16,362 nucleotides of DNA from CAXMNX01 sp964194845 (GTDB lineage: Bacteria; Pseudomonadota; Alphaproteobacteria; Rhodobacterales; Rhodobacteraceae), in assembly GCA_964194845.1 (NCBI GenBank), contig CAXMNX010000091.1, forward strand, positions 1 through 16,362. The letters run 5' to 3'. Shown piece by piece: positions 15,657 to 16,362 of the stretch. Position numbers and translations under genes: made by a program. The notes under the pieces are model-generated. The model ran no database searches, was not told the DNA's origin, and worked only from the letters and a program-made list of their open reading frames with translations. The stretch's first letter is position 1. Each line of letters opens with the position of its first letter.

Positions 15657-15671
15657 TTAACAAAAATTTAA
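15657..15671 (-). promoter_or_regulatory. CtrA box upstream of the ctrA fragment
   Basis: On the minus strand TTAAATTTTTGTTAA, followed by C, is an exact TTAA-N7-TTAAC CtrA box, pointing toward the ctrA fragment and ending about 32 bases before its TTG. CtrA is known to regulate its own gene in Caulobacter, so this may be the surviving autoregulatory site. The surrounding DNA is AT-rich, which raises the chance of a random match. Confidence 0.55.
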
Positions 15672-16265
15672 TAGTTTCTGTCCACCCATTAGACCACCTA
15701 AGTCTCTAATTTCCGCACCTATCTTTGCTACGCCCGCCGTCCATGGCGATGGCTGTCGTTTTGTTCATTGCGCCCTTGGGACGACTTTTGCCCATGTTGC
15801 CCGACGGGCGGACTGCTTTTCAGTGGTCTCGCAGCCAAACTTACACATCACCAACGACCACAAACATCTACGGGTCGGGATCATATTTGACCGCGACAAC
15901 TTATGGCGGGACAACTTCTAATTGGGACTGCTTATACACCTTGTTTGCCAAACCAAACTCAAACAGTTCATTCACTGTTATCGGTTTCAAAGAACCAACC
16001 ATGATGTGCGAGTAATCGACCTCGTTAAGTGGGCGGATCGGTTTTGCATGGCCAGTTTCTGCGCACCAATTATCCAGGCTCTGGACCTATAAACAGACAA
16101 TGAAAGCCATGTCCGCTTCGACGCACTAAGCGGACGCCTGTCTGAAAATGCGCGAGGTCTGCTCTGCGGACAAACCGGACCTAGGGAAACGGGGCCTATT
16201 TGAGTGGTATTTGAATACTCGAATTCAATATTCTAGTTTCGCCTGGTGTCTCTGCATCGGTTCAA
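15672..16265. other. AT-rich stretch of about 600 bases without a convincing gene
   Basis: Base composition is visibly more AT-rich than the rest of the window. No transposase, integrase, RNA gene or CtrA receiver sequence is recognisable on either strand. One plus-strand ORF (ATG 15743 to TAA 16015, 90 codons) begins M-A-M-A-V-V-L-F-I-A-P-L and then becomes rich in T, S, Y, N and G; it has no ribosome site and no family I know, so I leave it as unproven. Inverted repeats occur at 16111-16135 and near 16211-16228 (TTGAAT/ATTCAA). Confidence 0.6.
16111..16135. repeat. Perfect 8-bp inverted repeat
   Basis: GTCCGCTT and AAGCGGAC flank a 9-base spacer. No T-run follows on either strand, so it does not look like a standard terminator. 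It could be a protein site or a remnant of a dispersed repeat. Confidence 0.5.
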
Positions 16266-16362
16266 TCAGTCCGGCGGGGTGCCAAATTCCGCGCCTTCTT
16301 CGGGCACATCAAGACCAGCTTTTCGCAAACCTTCCATCAGGCCCTCGATCAGCTCTTTCGGC
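16266..16362 (-). CDS. 3' end of an unidentified protein (partial)
   Basis: The last 31 codons before a TGA at 16266-16268, on the minus strand, are open to the window edge. The sequence (P-K-E-L-I-E-G-L-M-E-G-L-R-K-A-G-L-D-V-P, then acidic residues, ending F-G-T-P-P-D) looks like an amphipathic helix and a short acidic tail of a soluble protein. Codon choice is GC-rich in third positions like the neighbouring genes and unlike the AT-rich stretch beside it. I do not recognise the family. It lies upstream of, and in the same direction as, the ctrA fragment, about 640 bases away. Confidence 0.6.
   Translation of the reverse strand, partial: PKELIEGLMEGLRKAGLDVPEEGAEFGTPPD

Noticed and set aside
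1..16362. CRISPR array, insertion sequence, integrase or toxin-antitoxin pair
   Set aside because: No regularly spaced repeats, transposase or recombinase motifs, or paired small toxin-like ORFs were seen.

Overview
The window reads as chromosomal DNA of an alphaproteobacterium of the Rhodobacterales (Roseobacter-type). Clues are a CtrA DNA-binding domain nearly identical to the alphaproteobacterial form, a Usg protein, folate-dependent TrmFO, GluQRS, an acidic insert in the GyrA C-terminal domain, a GTTC-N7-GTTC SOS box and TTAA-N7-TTAA CtrA boxes. These assignments come from memory of the families; no search was run.

Layout. 1-211: the first codons of a probable exported protein (minus strand, runs off the edge) and tRNA-Leu(CAA) on the minus strand. 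255-530: a decayed C-terminal remnant of a YpfJ-type zinc metallopeptidase. 596-1635: a two-gene unit, a YqaA/DedA-like membrane protein and dsbB, joined by an ATGA overlap. 1789-2058: usg (minus), divergent from gyrA (2251-5004). 5005-5191: a TTAA-rich regulatory region with a perfect CtrA box. 5192-5944: an exported, probably beta-barrel protein gene interrupted by an in-frame TAG. 6111-6671: a DoxX-like membrane protein. 6712-9665: trmFO, a SAM methyltransferase and gluQRS on the plus strand; the last two overlap by 4 bases. hisI (minus) and an IscU-like scaffold gene (plus) diverge from a 41-base gap at 10124-10164.

The right side is a minus-strand block, read right to left: a ctrA fragment that lacks the receiver domain, then ligA and recG (ATGA overlap), then an LexA-type SOS box driving a small one-helix membrane protein (10812-10931, 39 aa), then a U-tract terminator. 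15625-16265 is AT-rich, with a CtrA box at its ctrA end and no recognisable gene. The last 97 bases hold the 3' end of an unidentified minus-strand gene.

Most of the window is ordinary housekeeping: DNA topology, repair and ligation, tRNA modification, disulfide formation, histidine synthesis and Fe-S assembly. The unusual parts are the putative SOS-induced mini-protein downstream of recG, which resembles Caulobacter SidA in concept; the receiver-less ctrA with a CtrA box in front of it; the CtrA-box promoter in front of the nonsense-interrupted secreted protein; and the ypfJ remnant beside a tRNA gene.
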